From: Photobacterium obscurum
GTDB taxonomy: Bacteria > Pseudomonadota > Gammaproteobacteria > Enterobacterales > Vibrionaceae
Length of the DNA stretch: 64,000 nt
Reading direction: 5' to 3'
Assembly: GCF_026191635.1 (NCBI RefSeq)
Contig: NZ_JAKRRW010000001.1
Location: 372,001 to 436,000, forward strand
A program made the translations under genes and the position numbers. Of the stretch, positions 48,834 through 58,273 are shown piece by piece. The notes under the pieces were generated by a model. It did no database searches. It was not told where the DNA came from and saw only the letters and a program-made list of their open reading frames with translations. Positions within the stretch are counted from its first letter, which is position 1. Each line of letters opens with the position of its first letter.

Positions 48834-49115
48834 TCAGACATAAACATCAACACCGACCAGAGAAGACAACTCATCCTTACGATTTTGGTACATTACCCCC
48901 ATATAAGAGTCCATCGCCTGACGGTTTCTGCCCTCTGGCTGATCATATTGGATCTTGGCATGGGCATCTTGAATCAACTCGGGATCACGAACAGATTTCG
49001 CCACCGCTTTCGCAACAACCGTGGTCTGCGGTGTATCTGGTGCCGTTGCAGGTTTGTTTACCCGAGGCTTTTGTGGCGAGTGTATCGAAGGCGTTAAGCG
49101 CTGAATTGAGACCAT
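48834..49115 (-). CDS. Conserved small hypothetical protein
   Basis: A 93-residue soluble protein with no recognised domain. The N-terminal half is low-complexity and rich in Pro/Thr/Ala (LTPSIHSPQKPRVNKPATAP). The C-terminal half looks folded or helical (NRQAMDSYMGVMYQNRKDELSSLVGVDVYV). It lies between tsaB and slp on the same strand, 55 bases from slp. Its short C-terminal (D)VYV tail resembles that of the 60-residue protein at 29204-29386. Function is unknown; I believe it is real from its position in a tight same-strand cluster and normal codon use. Confidence 0.75.
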   Translation of the reverse strand: MVSIQRLTPSIHSPQKPRVNKPATAPDTPQTTVVAKAVAKSVRDPELIQDAHAKIQYDQPEGRNRQAMDSYMGVMYQNRKDELSSLVGVDVYV

Positions 49116-49242
49116 GATGATATACCTATCGGGGTAAAGAGCAGCTTCTAAGCCCTGTAGCAGGCTGCAGAAGAATCAAGCTCTAACTCTTCCTGGAAAC
49201 CAGCCCACGTTCTGCTTACCGCTCAACCGTGGGCCTTATAAT

Positions 49243-49944
49243 TTATTCCCGGCCAGGTAGCTTCTTCCAAGTTACCGTATCACGAAGGTATACAGGGCTG
49301 GCATGTTCGGCAGCAACCGCTTCGCCTCGAGCCAGAGCAAACTTGGCTAGGTGAGCCATGTCTTGGGAGTCAGGATATAGAACTGTCCCTTTTTCCATTT
49401 TGACCTTCAACTGTGCAAGAGGTTCAGCATAACTTTCCCAACCTGTACCGGCTGTTAACCAAATGCCGTTATCTGCGTTGAACTGCTCAATCAGTGCGTC
49501 AGGCTGGATAACTAACTCGTTACCGACAACCTGCCAGTCACCATCAACCTGACGCTGATACTGCCCCCAGTATATTTCGCCCATGCGCGCGTCGATCGCC
49601 GTCAGAACTTGTTCTGACTGGTGTACTCGGTAAGTCCCCTGAGCCATTGCCGCCAGTGTTGAAATGCCCAACATTGGCAAGTCAGCACCAAATGCCAAGC
49701 CTTGAGCGATACCGATGCCGATACGGACACCAGTAAAGCTTCCCGGCCCACGACCGAATGCCAACGCATCCAACTGGTTGAGTTTCAATCCACCTTCCGC
49801 CAATACAGTATCAACCATAGGTAGGATCTTAGTAGTGTGTTCACGCGGGGCATACTCGCAACGTGAAATAACATCATCGCCTACGATTAAGGCAACGGAA
49901 CAGTTTTCGGTCGCAGTATCTACTGCAAGAATTTTGGTGCTCAT
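49243..49944 (-). CDS. tsaB: tRNA threonylcarbamoyladenosine biosynthesis protein TsaB
   Basis: TsaB is the scaffold partner of TsaD and TsaE in making t6A at position 37 of ANN-decoding tRNAs. The 233-residue protein (enteric 231) begins [19 protein letters not shown], an ASKHA-fold start. It has the conserved [21 protein letters not shown] segment (about 69-89) but lacks the metal-binding His pair found in TsaD, as expected. It lies 15 bases downstream of yoaA, an arrangement conserved in enterics. Confidence 0.96.
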   Translation of the reverse strand: MSTKILAVDTATENCSVALIVGDDVISRCEYAPREHTTKILPMVDTVLAEGGLKLNQLDALAFGRGPGSFTGVRIGIGIAQGLAFGADLPMLGISTLAAMAQGTYRVHQSEQVLTAIDARMGEIYWGQYQRQVDGDWQVVGNELVIQPDALIEQFNADNGIWLTAGTGWESYAEPLAQLKVKMEKGTVLYPDSQDMAHLAKFALARGEAVAAEHASPVYLRDTVTWKKLPGRE

Positions 49945-49959
49945 TCAAGCCTCTGAATG

Positions 49960-51903
49960 CTAATCGTCACAATGAACAGTACTTTTAGCACCATTCACCG
50001 AAGACAAAAACTGCCCAACACCGTTAACATCCCGCGTACGCGGAATGGGTGGCAGGCTTCTTAAAAATACAGCGCCATACGGACGCGTTACCAAACGATT
50101 ATCGCAAATGACCAGCACGCCCTTATCCTGCTTATCACGAATAAGGCGCCCAACCCCCTGCTTCAGGGTGATCACGGCATCGGGTATCTGAACTTGCGAA
50201 AACGGATCCCCGCCACGCAGACGACAGTCCTCAATCCGCGCTTTCAGCAACGGATCATCTGGTGCTGTAAAAGGTAATTTGTCGATGATAACACAGCTAA
50301 GGGCCTGTCCTCTAACATCAACGCCTTCCCAGAATGCCCCTGTCGCAACCAGCAGAGCATTACCTCGTTCAAGATATTCAGCCAGCAATTTCTGCTTGGT
50401 GGTTTCCCCCTGAACCAGTACCGGCAGATCCAACACTGCGCGGAACCCTTCGGCGAGTTCTCTGACCATCTGGTGCGAGGTACAAAGGAAAAAACAGCGG
50501 CCGTTATTTCCTTCAATGACAGGCGTAAGCATTTCCACCAGCCGATCTGCTATCCCAAAGCTATTCGGTTCAGGCAGAAAGCGGGGGACACAGAGCAAAG
50601 CCTGCTGCTGATAGTCAAAAGGGCTTTCCAGAGAAAACTGCTGCTTGGGCTGTAACCCTAGCCGATGGCTAAAGTGACTGAAATCATCATCAACGGCCAG
50701 TGTTGCAGAGGTAAAAATCCACGCTCCTGGCTGCAGCTGCATCTGCTCATGGAATTTTTCAGCTACAGACAATGGGGTAATGTTGAGGCTGAAATGACGC
50801 GGCGTGCATTCATACCAATAGGAATAGCCAGTAATCGATGTATCACACAATCTTGCCAAGCGCCCTTTCAGCAGGGTAGCCCGCTCGAAAGCCGTATCAA
50901 GCAACTGACTTCGCCCCAGCGCCAACTTAAGCACCTCGTGGGTTAAATCAAGGGCATCATTCAGCCGAGTGAGCTCGCGCTGAATAGCCGGGCTCTTTAC
51001 TGCATCACGCCAATTTCCGCGAAAGCCAGGCTCGCCGAGTACAATACGCAGATCCGACGCAGCCTGTGTCAGGCGATCCGCCGTCTTTTGCAACTGGCGC
51101 ATATCTTTCGCTTCGGTGCGATAGCCAATCTCGACGTCTTTTGCCAATTCCTGTATCTGACGACTCGACAGGCTCTGACCAAAATACTGACTGGCAATAT
51201 CCGGCATCTGATGGGCTTCATCAAAAATAAACACTTCAGCTTCTGGGATCAGTTCACCGAAGCCTGTCTCCTTAATCGCCAGATCAGCCAGAAACAAATG
51301 GTGGTTAACCACGACCACATCGGCTTCCATGGCTTTACGGCGCGCCTTAACCACAAAGCAATCCTCATAGGACGGGCACTCGCGCCCCAGGCAATTATCA
51401 TTGCTTGAGGTGATCATCGGGATCACCGGACTATCTTCTGCGATCGTTTCGCACTCACCAAGATCACCAGACTTAGTGGTCGAAGACCAACTGCGAATTT
51501 TCACCAGTTGGCTGAGCAAAGTAGGATCAACATGGGTACCGTGGCTTTCGGTGATCTGTCGGCTCAAGCGGTCAAGGCAAAGGTAATTAGCCCGGCCTTT
51601 GAGTAGTGATACTCGCCCGGCAAAACCCAACGCATCCGCCATTAACGGCAGATCACGGTGGAAGAGCTGCTCTTGAAGGTTCTTTGAGCCAGTACTGATA
51701 ATGGTTTTTTTACCACTGACCAAGGCAGGTACCAGGTAGGCAAATGTCTTACCGGTACCTGTACCTGCTTCAACCACCAGTTGAGTTTGTTCACGGATGG
51801 CGTCATCAACCGCTTGCGCCATATCGATCTGCGGCTGGCGAGCCTGGAAACCGGGTATGGCTTTATCGAGTGCACCACCTGAGGCGAAAAACTTGGCTAT
51901 CAT
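49960..51903 (-). CDS. yoaA: ATP-dependent DNA helicase YoaA (DinG/XPD family)
   Basis: A superfamily 2 iron-sulfur helicase of 647 residues (enteric 636). It has Walker A AGTGTGKT (46-53), four Cys of the Fe-S cluster (Cys109, Cys171, Cys176, Cys182), the DEAH box (228-231), and motif VI QGVGRLIRDKQDKG near 590. In enterics YoaA works with the chi subunit of DNA polymerase III holoenzyme in damage tolerance. tsaB follows 15 bases downstream. A half-conserved LexA-like sequence lies just upstream. Confidence 0.95.
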   Translation of the reverse strand: MIAKFFASGGALDKAIPGFQARQPQIDMAQAVDDAIREQTQLVVEAGTGTGKTFAYLVPALVSGKKTIISTGSKNLQEQLFHRDLPLMADALGFAGRVSLLKGRANYLCLDRLSRQITESHGTHVDPTLLSQLVKIRSWSSTTKSGDLGECETIAEDSPVIPMITSSNDNCLGRECPSYEDCFVVKARRKAMEADVVVVNHHLFLADLAIKETGFGELIPEAEVFIFDEAHQMPDIASQYFGQSLSSRQIQELAKDVEIGYRTEAKDMRQLQKTADRLTQAASDLRIVLGEPGFRGNWRDAVKSPAIQRELTRLNDALDLTHEVLKLALGRSQLLDTAFERATLLKGRLARLCDTSITGYSYWYECTPRHFSLNITPLSVAEKFHEQMQLQPGAWIFTSATLAVDDDFSHFSHRLGLQPKQQFSLESPFDYQQQALLCVPRFLPEPNSFGIADRLVEMLTPVIEGNNGRCFFLCTSHQMVRELAEGFRAVLDLPVLVQGETTKQKLLAEYLERGNALLVATGAFWEGVDVRGQALSCVIIDKLPFTAPDDPLLKARIEDCRLRGGDPFSQVQIPDAVITLKQGVGRLIRDKQDKGVLVICDNRLVTRPYGAVFLRSLPPIPRTRDVNGVGQFLSSVNGAKSTVHCDD

Positions 51904-51914
51904 TCAGAAACTTT

Positions 51915-51934
51915 TATTGGTTATTTATACAGTA
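51915..51934. promoter_or_regulatory. Weak LexA-box-like sequence before yoaA
   Basis: On the yoaA strand TACTGTATAAATAACCAATA matches the extended SOS box TACTGTATATATATACAGTA at 15 or 16 of 20 positions. The first half is perfect and the second CAG is degraded. Located 12-31 bases upstream of the start codon, it could be a weak or lost SOS operator. Confidence 0.3.
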
Positions 51935-52011
51935 AAAGACTGACCATTATGCCAAGTTTGCCTGCCTGCGACTATGGTTATTTACCGGTTCTCCGCTCGC
52001 AATAGCAACCG

Positions 52012-52488
52012 TTAAGGGGCGGTAACAATTTCTGCTTTCGTCGAACCGACAATCGTCATCAACTCTTGCTGCTCTGTTTCCGCCACACCATGCTTATCCA
52101 GCACACTTTTAAACAATACCACCATTTGCTGCCAATCTTTCTCAGTAATATTCAAGTGGGAATGAGCATCTTTCATGGTCCGCCCATGGTACTTACATGG
52201 GCCTCCGGTGACCTGACATACCATCGCCGTGACATGGTATTTAAGGTAGGCTGACGGTACCACTTTCCTCGCCGCATCAATCGCAGGATTAGCATTAAGG
52301 GTATCATCAACCACAATCACATCAATGAAATCACTGACGACAACCGAAATTGGCTGTAGCCCTCCCAGCCGGCTGTACAGCGACTTGGTATCCCGCTCAT
52401 GACTGTCAGCATAGGCAAACCCAGTACCGGATACCAACATGATAAAAAAGAGAGCCATAGATAAAAACTTCAACCTTTGTGACAACAT
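52012..52488 (-). CDS. Exported group 1 truncated hemoglobin
   Basis: A 158-residue protein with a signal peptide (about 1-27, MLSQRLKFLSMALFFIMLVS then a likely cleavage after AYA). A truncated (2-on-2) globin domain follows: SLYSRLGGLQPI, FIDVIVVDDTLN, then KYHGRTMKDAHSHLNITEKDW with the probable heme-proximal His109. Start ATG 52488 is chosen because GAGGTGAGAG precedes it and upstream residues are not signal-like. Truncated globins bind O2 or NO; most are cytoplasmic, so export is notable. It is divergent from purU. Confidence 0.88.
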   Translation of the reverse strand: MLSQRLKFLSMALFFIMLVSGTGFAYADSHERDTKSLYSRLGGLQPISVVVSDFIDVIVVDDTLNANPAIDAARKVVPSAYLKYHVTAMVCQVTGGPCKYHGRTMKDAHSHLNITEKDWQQMVVLFKSVLDKHGVAETEQQELMTIVGSTKAEIVTAP

Positions 52489-52640
52489 ATCTCTCACCTC
52501 GAAGCACAGATTATTGATTAGATTTCTATACGTATTGCAACTATCACCAGTACTGATCCGTATTTTTGTTTTGACCCTGAAATAAATACGCGGTAATAAA
52601 TAGGAGAAATTGGAATTAATAGTGTAGTTCAAGGAAGACC

Positions 52641-53474
52641 ATGGAAAAGAAAACCCTGCTAACCGATTGCCCCGATGCCATCGGCCTGATTTCGAAAATC
52701 ACCAACATTTGCTATAAGCACCAGCTAAATATCGTGCATAACAATGAGTTTGTTGATAATACCAATAGCCAATTTTTTATGCGCACCGAGTTAGAGGGCT
52801 ACTTCAACGATGAGACCTTCTTGGCCGATCTTGATCATGCCCTTCCTTCCGGCAGTCACCGTAACCTCGTCAGTTCTGACCGTAAACGGATTATTATTAT
52901 GGTCACCAAGGAAGCTCACTGCCTCGGGGATATTCTGGTCAAGGCCTTTGATGGCACGCTAGATATCGAGATTGCCGCAGTTGTCGGCAACTACGATCAC
53001 CTGGCCCCACTGGTCGAAAAGTTTGATATTCCGTTCCACCACATTTGCCATGAGGGGCTAAGCCGCGAAGAACACGAAGCTAAAATGCTTGCTGCCGTGC
53101 AACAATACAGCCCTGATTACGTGGTATTAGCCAAATACATGCGGATCCTGACGCCTGATTTTGTTGCTCAGTTCCCGCACACAATCATCAATATCCACCA
53201 CAGCTTCCTGCCGGCCTTTATCGGTGCCAAACCGTATCAGCAGGCCTTTGAGCGCGGTGTAAAGATCATCGGTGCCACTGCCCACTTTGTTACCAACGAT
53301 TTAGATGAGGGCCCGATTATCACCCAGAATGTGATCCCTGTAGACCACAACTTCAGTGCTGCCGATATGGCTCGCTCCGGCCGTGATGTCGAAAAATCCG
53401 TGCTGAGCAAGGCGCTGGGCCTAGTGGTCGATGATAAGGTCTTTGTTCATGGTAACAGGACGGTGATTTTGTAG
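52641..53474 (+). CDS. purU: Formyltetrahydrofolate deformylase PurU
   Basis: PurU hydrolyses 10-formyl-THF to formate and THF, balancing one-carbon pools and feeding formate to PurT. The 277-residue protein (enteric 280) has an N-terminal ACT domain (about 5-80; DCPDAIGLISKITNICYKH) and a formyltransferase-type domain with the active-site block INIHHSFLPAFIGAKPYQQA (about 184-203, Asn/His) and DLDEGPIITQ. It is divergent from the globin gene and ends at a terminator. Confidence 0.97.
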   Translation: MEKKTLLTDCPDAIGLISKITNICYKHQLNIVHNNEFVDNTNSQFFMRTELEGYFNDETFLADLDHALPSGSHRNLVSSDRKRIIIMVTKEAHCLGDILVKAFDGTLDIEIAAVVGNYDHLAPLVEKFDIPFHHICHEGLSREEHEAKMLAAVQQYSPDYVVLAKYMRILTPDFVAQFPHTIINIHHSFLPAFIGAKPYQQAFERGVKIIGATAHFVTNDLDEGPIITQNVIPVDHNFSAADMARSGRDVEKSVLSKALGLVVDDKVFVHGNRTVIL

Positions 53475-53522
53475 AACGGTTCTATGGTTCTAAATACATA
53501 AGGCCATATCCACAATAAAATA

Positions 53523-53553
53523 AAGCGCGGTATCTTCTACGACCGCGCTTTTC
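53523..53553. terminator. Terminator between purU and yecM
   Basis: Stem AGCGCGGT / ACCGCGCT with a ten-base loop, with TTTTCC on the plus side and TTTATTTTATT on the minus side. It probably serves both convergent genes. Confidence 0.78.
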
Positions 53554-53589
53554 CCTGGACCTAGGGCCACAGGGCAGCTCTATCCGCTT

Positions 53590-54171
53590 CTATTCTTCGC
53601 TCTCTATCACATCCTTCAGCGAGCACGGATGTAGCTTGATGCACACCCCTGCTTTTTTGAATGCATAGGTCGGGTTTGGCAGGCGCTCTTTCTCACCCGA
53701 TGGTGAGCTGGCTTTTACCTTGATGCCTTTATCTGCCAGGTTATCCCAAGGTAGTTGAGGAAAAGCCTCATCCAAAACCGCTTTCAGATCTTCGGTATTA
53801 TTCGCCTGGGCAGGAATAACAAACTCAATGTGTTCCCATCCTTGTTGCGGGTAAGCCTTGCTGCCCGGATAAGGCAATTCCAATGCTTCTATCGTCCAGC
53901 TGCCGAGCCGTAACGGCTGCTCAAAGCCAATAACAATGATCGGGCGGCCATTGATCTCATTATTCGACCACTCCACGCCATAATCCAGCCAGGCCTTATG
54001 TAATGCTTCAGCCATTTCACGGTCATTTACCCGCAGCGCAATATGATCAGCCTGATAACTCGACAACGAAACGTTCAACTCTGTCGCCAGTGCTTCAATT
54101 CGTTGTAAGAATGCGGGCAGTTGTGCCAGCATTTGCTCGGGATGAAGGCCGGCATCAGTCAGCTTCTGCAT
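53590..54171 (-). CDS. yecM: YecM family VOC-fold protein
   Basis: A 193-residue protein (enteric YecM 188) with the vicinal-oxygen-chelate fold and family signatures ADHIALRVND (about 46-55), NEINGRPIIVIGFEQP, ELPYPGSKAYPQQGWEHIEFV and SSPSGEKERLPNPTYAFKK. Metal or substrate is unknown. I chose ATG 54171 because TGGAGA precedes it by seven bases and homologues begin there; the longer frame to 54222 lacks such a site. It is divergent from argS, the enteric arrangement. Confidence 0.92.
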   Translation of the reverse strand: MQKLTDAGLHPEQMLAQLPAFLQRIEALATELNVSLSSYQADHIALRVNDREMAEALHKAWLDYGVEWSNNEINGRPIIVIGFEQPLRLGSWTIEALELPYPGSKAYPQQGWEHIEFVIPAQANNTEDLKAVLDEAFPQLPWDNLADKGIKVKASSPSGEKERLPNPTYAFKKAGVCIKLHPCSLKDVIESEE

Positions 54172-54394
54172 GTTTTTTCTCCAGTTATTTAGGCTAAGGG
54201 AAACGAACGCATAATTATCCATAGTTTTAAGACGATAGAAACCCCATCTAAAGGCGACGACAAGCCTTGTTGCTGCTTGATTTGTGCATAATTTTCACGT
54301 TCTATCCATAACGAAAAAAAAATCGCACACAATGCTCATTTCGGGTTGCCAAAACACCTAACTTTGTGGGTATTATTAAGGCAATGCAATGTAC

Positions 54395-54540
54395 GTATTC
54401 AAGATATCACCTCTTAATCAAGAGCGTGTCCCGTCAAAAATACTCACGTGATTCTTATCAGCATTAATTGTTCATAAATTAATGCCGCCAACTTTCGTGA
54501 CTATTTTTGACGGTTTTTGCTTATAGCAACTCTTGAATAC
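54395..54540. repeat. Three-level nested palindrome upstream of argS
   Basis: Outer arms GTATTCAAGA (54395-54404) and TCTTGAATAC (54531-54540) are perfect. Middle arms of 18 bases (54431-54448, starting CCGTCAAAAATA, and 54496-54513, ending TATTTTTGACGG) match at 17 positions and are followed by TTTTTGCTT. Inner arms GCATTAATT and AATTAATGC (54461-54469, 54477-54485) are perfect. A small hairpin CTCTT-AATC-AAGAG (54411-54424) sits between outer and middle. It may be a MITE-like element or a structured leader with terminator potential for argS. Confidence 0.7.
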
Positions 54541-54607
54541 CGTAACCTTTTTGCCTCGCTAGTACACCTTCACTATTAGCGTAACAAATGATTTAAAGGA
54601 TAAGCGT

Positions 54608-56338
54608 GTGAACATTCAAGCACTAATTAACGATAAAGTATCTCAGGCGTTAGAAGCCGCTGGCGCACCGGCAGGCAGTCCTGCAGCCGTTCGCCAGTCA
54701 GCGAAAGCGCAGTTTGGTGACTACCAGGCTAACGGTGTAATGGGCGTTGCTAAAAAACTAGGCACCAACCCTCGCGAATTCGCACAGAAAGTTATCGAGG
54801 TGCTGGATCTTGACGGTATCGCAGAAAAAGTAGAGATCGCAGGCCCTGGTTTCATCAACATCTTCCTTTGCAAAACTTGGCTAGCCGAGCGTGCTGAAGC
54901 GGCATTGACTGACGAACGCCTTGGTGTAACAAAAGAAGAACAAAAAACCATCGTTGTTGACTACTCTGCACCAAACGTTGCAAAAGAAATGCACGTTGGT
55001 CACCTGCGCTCAACCATCATTGGTGACGCCGTTGTTCGTACCCTTGAGCATCTAGGCCACAAAGTGGTTCGTGCCAACCATATCGGCGACTGGGGTACTC
55101 AGTTCGGTATGCTTATCGCTAACCTTGAGCGTGTTCAACAAGAGTCTGGCGAAGTTTCAATGGAACTATCAGATCTTGAAGCGTTCTATCGCGAATCTAA
55201 GAAGCTGTACGACGAAGACGAAGAATTCGCAAAACGTGCACGTAACTACGTAGTTAAGCTACAGAGTGGCGACGAGTACTGTGCAGAAATGTGGAAGAAG
55301 CTTGTTGACGTTACAATGGTTCAGAACCAGCGTAACTACGACCGCCTAAACGTATCACTAACCCGTGATAATGTAATGGGTGAGTCAATGTACAACGATA
55401 TGCTGCCAGGTATTGTTGCAGACCTGAAAGAAAAAGGCCTGGCGGTTGAAGATGATGGCGCGCAGGTTGTATTCCTTGATGAATACAAGAACAAAGATGG
55501 CGAGCCTATGGGTGTTATCATCCAGAAGCGCGATGGCGGCTTCCTATACACAACCACCGATATTGCTTGTGCTAAATACCGTTACGAGCAGCTAGGCGCT
55601 GACCGTGTGCTTTACTTCATCGATTCACGTCAGCACCAGCACCTAATGCAGGCATGGACTATCGTTCGCAAAGCTGGCTATGTTCCTGAAGAAGTAACGC
55701 TAGAGCACCACGCATTCGGCATGATGCTAGGCAAAGATGGCCGTCCATTCAAGACCCGTGCTGGCGGTACCGTTCGCCTTGCTGACCTGCTAGATGAAGC
55801 TGAAGAGCGCGCGGCGAAGCTAATCGAAGATAAAAACCCTGAGCTTGCTGCAGCAGAGAAAGAAAACATCGCGAAAACAGTAGCGATGGCGGCGGTTAAG
55901 TACGCGGATCTTTCTAAGCACCGTACTACCGACTACATCTTTGACTGGGACAACATGCTGGCATTCGAGGGTAACACTGCACCATACATGCAGTATGCGT
56001 ACACTCGTGTTGCTTCTATCTTCAAGCGTGCTGGCGTTGAGCAAGCCGACCTGACTCACCCTGTTGTGATCAACGAAGAAAAAGAACAGGCGCTACTATC
56101 TAGTCTGCTTCAGTTCGAAGAAGCGGTACAGACTGTTGCTCGCGAAGGTCACCCACACGTAATGTGTAGCTACCTATTTGAGCTGGCAGGTAAGTTCTCT
56201 AGCTTCTACGAAGCATGCCCGATTCTTAACGCAGAAGAAGAAGTTAAGCAGAGCCGTCTGAAGCTTGCACTTCTAACTGCGAAGACAATCAAACAGGGCT
56301 TGGATCTTCTAGGTATCGAGACGCTTGAACGCATGTAA
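54608..56338 (+). CDS. argS: Arginine--tRNA ligase
   Basis: Class I synthetase charging tRNA-Arg, requiring tRNA for activation. The 576-residue protein (enteric 577) has an N-terminal Add-1 domain (about 1-110), a HIGH-type motif HVGH (129-132) and a KMSK-like region lacking the usual Lys pair ([13 protein letters not shown], about 376-388), as normal for ArgS. A C-terminal DALR helical domain ends the protein. The start is GTG at 54608 preceded by AAAGGATAAGC. Codon use indicates high expression. A nested palindrome lies 68-213 bases upstream. Confidence 0.98.
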   Translation: MNIQALINDKVSQALEAAGAPAGSPAAVRQSAKAQFGDYQANGVMGVAKKLGTNPREFAQKVIEVLDLDGIAEKVEIAGPGFINIFLCKTWLAERAEAALTDERLGVTKEEQKTIVVDYSAPNVAKEMHVGHLRSTIIGDAVVRTLEHLGHKVVRANHIGDWGTQFGMLIANLERVQQESGEVSMELSDLEAFYRESKKLYDEDEEFAKRARNYVVKLQSGDEYCAEMWKKLVDVTMVQNQRNYDRLNVSLTRDNVMGESMYNDMLPGIVADLKEKGLAVEDDGAQVVFLDEYKNKDGEPMGVIIQKRDGGFLYTTTDIACAKYRYEQLGADRVLYFIDSRQHQHLMQAWTIVRKAGYVPEEVTLEHHAFGMMLGKDGRPFKTRAGGTVRLADLLDEAEERAAKLIEDKNPELAAAEKENIAKTVAMAAVKYADLSKHRTTDYIFDWDNMLAFEGNTAPYMQYAYTRVASIFKRAGVEQADLTHPVVINEEKEQALLSSLLQFEEAVQTVAREGHPHVMCSYLFELAGKFSSFYEACPILNAEEEVKQSRLKLALLTAKTIKQGLDLLGIETLERM

Positions 56339-56387
56339 TACTTTGCTATTTCATTATAAGAAATAACGAATTTCAGACTAAAAATTC

Positions 56388-56422
56388 AAAGCCTTCTAAG
56401 GTATCCTTAGAAGGCTTTTTTA
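56388..56422 (+). terminator. Terminator after argS
   Basis: Perfect stem AAAGCCTTCTAAG / CTTAGAAGGCTTT with a five-base loop, then a run of T residues. Confidence 0.9.
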
Positions 56423-56528
56423 TACCTATAAAAATACCGAACTATCACGGCGTTAAGCAATAATTCAAATACAATTCACGCCGTAGTCAATTGGCTTACG
56501 TATTTGCGACAAGAATGGAATTCAAGTT

Positions 56529-57551
56529 ATGAGCAAAGACAGCTTTGTGGAATCGACGGAAACGTTGAAAAAAACGGTTCCCCTGATGATCAAACACAAA
56601 GTCCCCACAACACCGACCAACTATGCACTCTGGTATACCTATGCCACTCAGCAGGACCCGCAACTCAACCTCGCTATTGACCAGGGAATAGAAGCTCTAG
56701 GTGGCCTCTGTACCCCGACTCTGTGTGAGAGCCTGTACCAGGAGCATTTGGCCAGTGAAACCGACAAGGATATGATCCAACTCAAGCAGAGCTTGACGGC
56801 GATGATGCAAGAGCTATCACATACCATGTCAGATACCCTTTCTAATGCTGAAACCTTCCAGGGAGCGCTCAGTAAGACTTTCAACAAACTCGAAACCGGT
56901 GAGCGAGAGGGAATATCGTTAGAGGAGACGATGACGTTAGTCCGTGATTTAATCCGGGAGTCCCGTCAGATCCAACAGGCAACAGGTACCTTTAAAGGAC
57001 AGCTCAACAATGCACAGCAAGAAATCACGGCATTACGTGAAGCATTGAATGAAAGCCAGAAAGAAGCCAATGAAGACGCACTTACTCAGCTGCTAAACCG
57101 ACGAGCCTTTGAGCGTGACATTGAAAGCTACGAGAAAAACAAGGTTCCATTTAGCTTGATAATGCTCGATATCGACAAATTCAAAGACTTTAACGACAAT
57201 TATGGCCACTTACTCGGTGATCAGGTATTAAAAGTTGTTGCCCGCCGACTTATCGCATGCTGCCAAGATTATGCCCAACCTTATCGTTTTGGTGGTGAGG
57301 AGTTTGTTGTTATGTTGCCGCAAAAATCCATGCCTTCAGCTCGTCAGCTGGCAGAAACCGTACGCCGAGCCGTCGAAAAAATTTCGGTATTAGACAAAAA
57401 ATCTGGCCAGCGTATTAATTCTATCACCGCTTCGTTTGGCGTCGCCTCCAGGCAGGAAAACGAGAGCTGCAGCCAAGTGCTTGAGCGTGCTGATAGTTTC
57501 TTGAATAAAGCCAAGCATCTTGGTCGAAACCGAGTGCTTCCGGTCAACTAA
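56529..57551 (+). CDS. Diguanylate cyclase (GGDEF domain)
   Basis: A 340-residue soluble protein. The N-terminal half is a helical sensor or dimerisation region without recognised family, ending in a coiled coil (about 140-180). The GGDEF domain (about 182-340) has the Mg-binding DIDKFKDFND (214-223) and active-site GGEEF (255-259), so synthesis of c-di-GMP from two GTP is expected. The inhibitory I-site (RxxD five residues before GGEEF) is absent: the sequence there reads QDYA. No signal peptide or transmembrane helix. It is a single-gene unit. Confidence 0.92.
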   Translation: MSKDSFVESTETLKKTVPLMIKHKVPTTPTNYALWYTYATQQDPQLNLAIDQGIEALGGLCTPTLCESLYQEHLASETDKDMIQLKQSLTAMMQELSHTMSDTLSNAETFQGALSKTFNKLETGEREGISLEETMTLVRDLIRESRQIQQATGTFKGQLNNAQQEITALREALNESQKEANEDALTQLLNRRAFERDIESYEKNKVPFSLIMLDIDKFKDFNDNYGHLLGDQVLKVVARRLIACCQDYAQPYRFGGEEFVVMLPQKSMPSARQLAETVRRAVEKISVLDKKSGQRINSITASFGVASRQENESCSQVLERADSFLNKAKHLGRNRVLPVN

Positions 57552-57603
57552 ATTCCCCAGCCTACAGCGACATTAAAATACGAAGCGCAGATAAGCGCTT
57601 GAA

Positions 57604-57642
57604 CGAATAAAAGCCACCGTTTCACGATACGAAACGGTGGCT
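57604..57642 (-). terminator. Terminator after the DUF924 gene
   Basis: Perfect 12-base stem AGCCACCGTTTC / GAAACGGTGGCT with a seven-base loop. Four T residues then ATT follow on the minus strand. It lies between the convergent GGDEF and DUF924 genes. Confidence 0.75.
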
Positions 57643-57667
57643 CTAGCATATGGGGTTTGGTAGCACG

Positions 57668-58273
57668 CTACTGACCAAATCGTTGGCCGCCACCATGCAA
57701 CCAGTCAAGCTCTTCCTGTGTCGATAAACGCCCATGAACCGCATTCCGATGCGGAAAACGCCCAAAGCGTTTTACCACATCATGATGACTAACAGCGTAT
57801 TGATAGAAGCCTTCAAAAATCACCGCATGGGCAGGCGAGACTGACTGGCGTAAACGGTCAAAGCGAAATACGCACTCTTCTTGATCTTCGACGGTTTCTG
57901 AATGCTCAAGCGGCAAGTAAAAAAACACTCTCTCAATCGGGCTTAACTGTTCATCCTGATTATTGGCAAGACCGCGCTTACAGATAGCAAGTGCCAACGA
58001 ATCATAGCGGAAAGCGGCACTCAGTCCTCGATAAATATTACGGGTAAACTGATCCAGCAGCACAATCAATGCAAGTGAGCCCTGTGGCTCCTCTGCCCAG
58101 TGGCTAAGCTCTCCCCGCCCGGCTTGGCTAACCAAGGACTGAAAACGCTCGGCGATTAGCTTATCCGTGCTCTCACCACCCTGAAACCATAATGCATTCC
58201 TGTCGGTGACCGTTACTTCTTCACCCAACTCCCCAAACCAAAAATCCAAAACTTCCTGATATTCCGCTACCAT
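57668..58273 (-). CDS. DUF924 family protein
   Basis: A 201-residue soluble helical protein of the DUF924 family (TPR-like fold). The signatures are EVLDFWFGELGEE (about 8-20), LWFQGG, LALIVLLDQFTRNIYRG and the C-terminal RFGRFPHRNAVHGR. Function is not established. I chose ATG 58273 because GGAGGTG lies just upstream; a TTG further out is unlikely. It is divergent from the HIT gene. Confidence 0.9.
   Translation of the reverse strand: MVAEYQEVLDFWFGELGEEVTVTDRNALWFQGGESTDKLIAERFQSLVSQAGRGELSHWAEEPQGSLALIVLLDQFTRNIYRGLSAAFRYDSLALAICKRGLANNQDEQLSPIERVFFYLPLEHSETVEDQEECVFRFDRLRQSVSPAHAVIFEGFYQYAVSHHDVVKRFGRFPHRNAVHGRLSTQEELDWLHGGGQRFGQ

Noticed and set aside
54395..54540. Integron attC site as an explanation of the nested palindrome
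   Set aside because: The core GTTRRRY/RYYYAAC ends are missing and there is no cassette array or integrase nearby.
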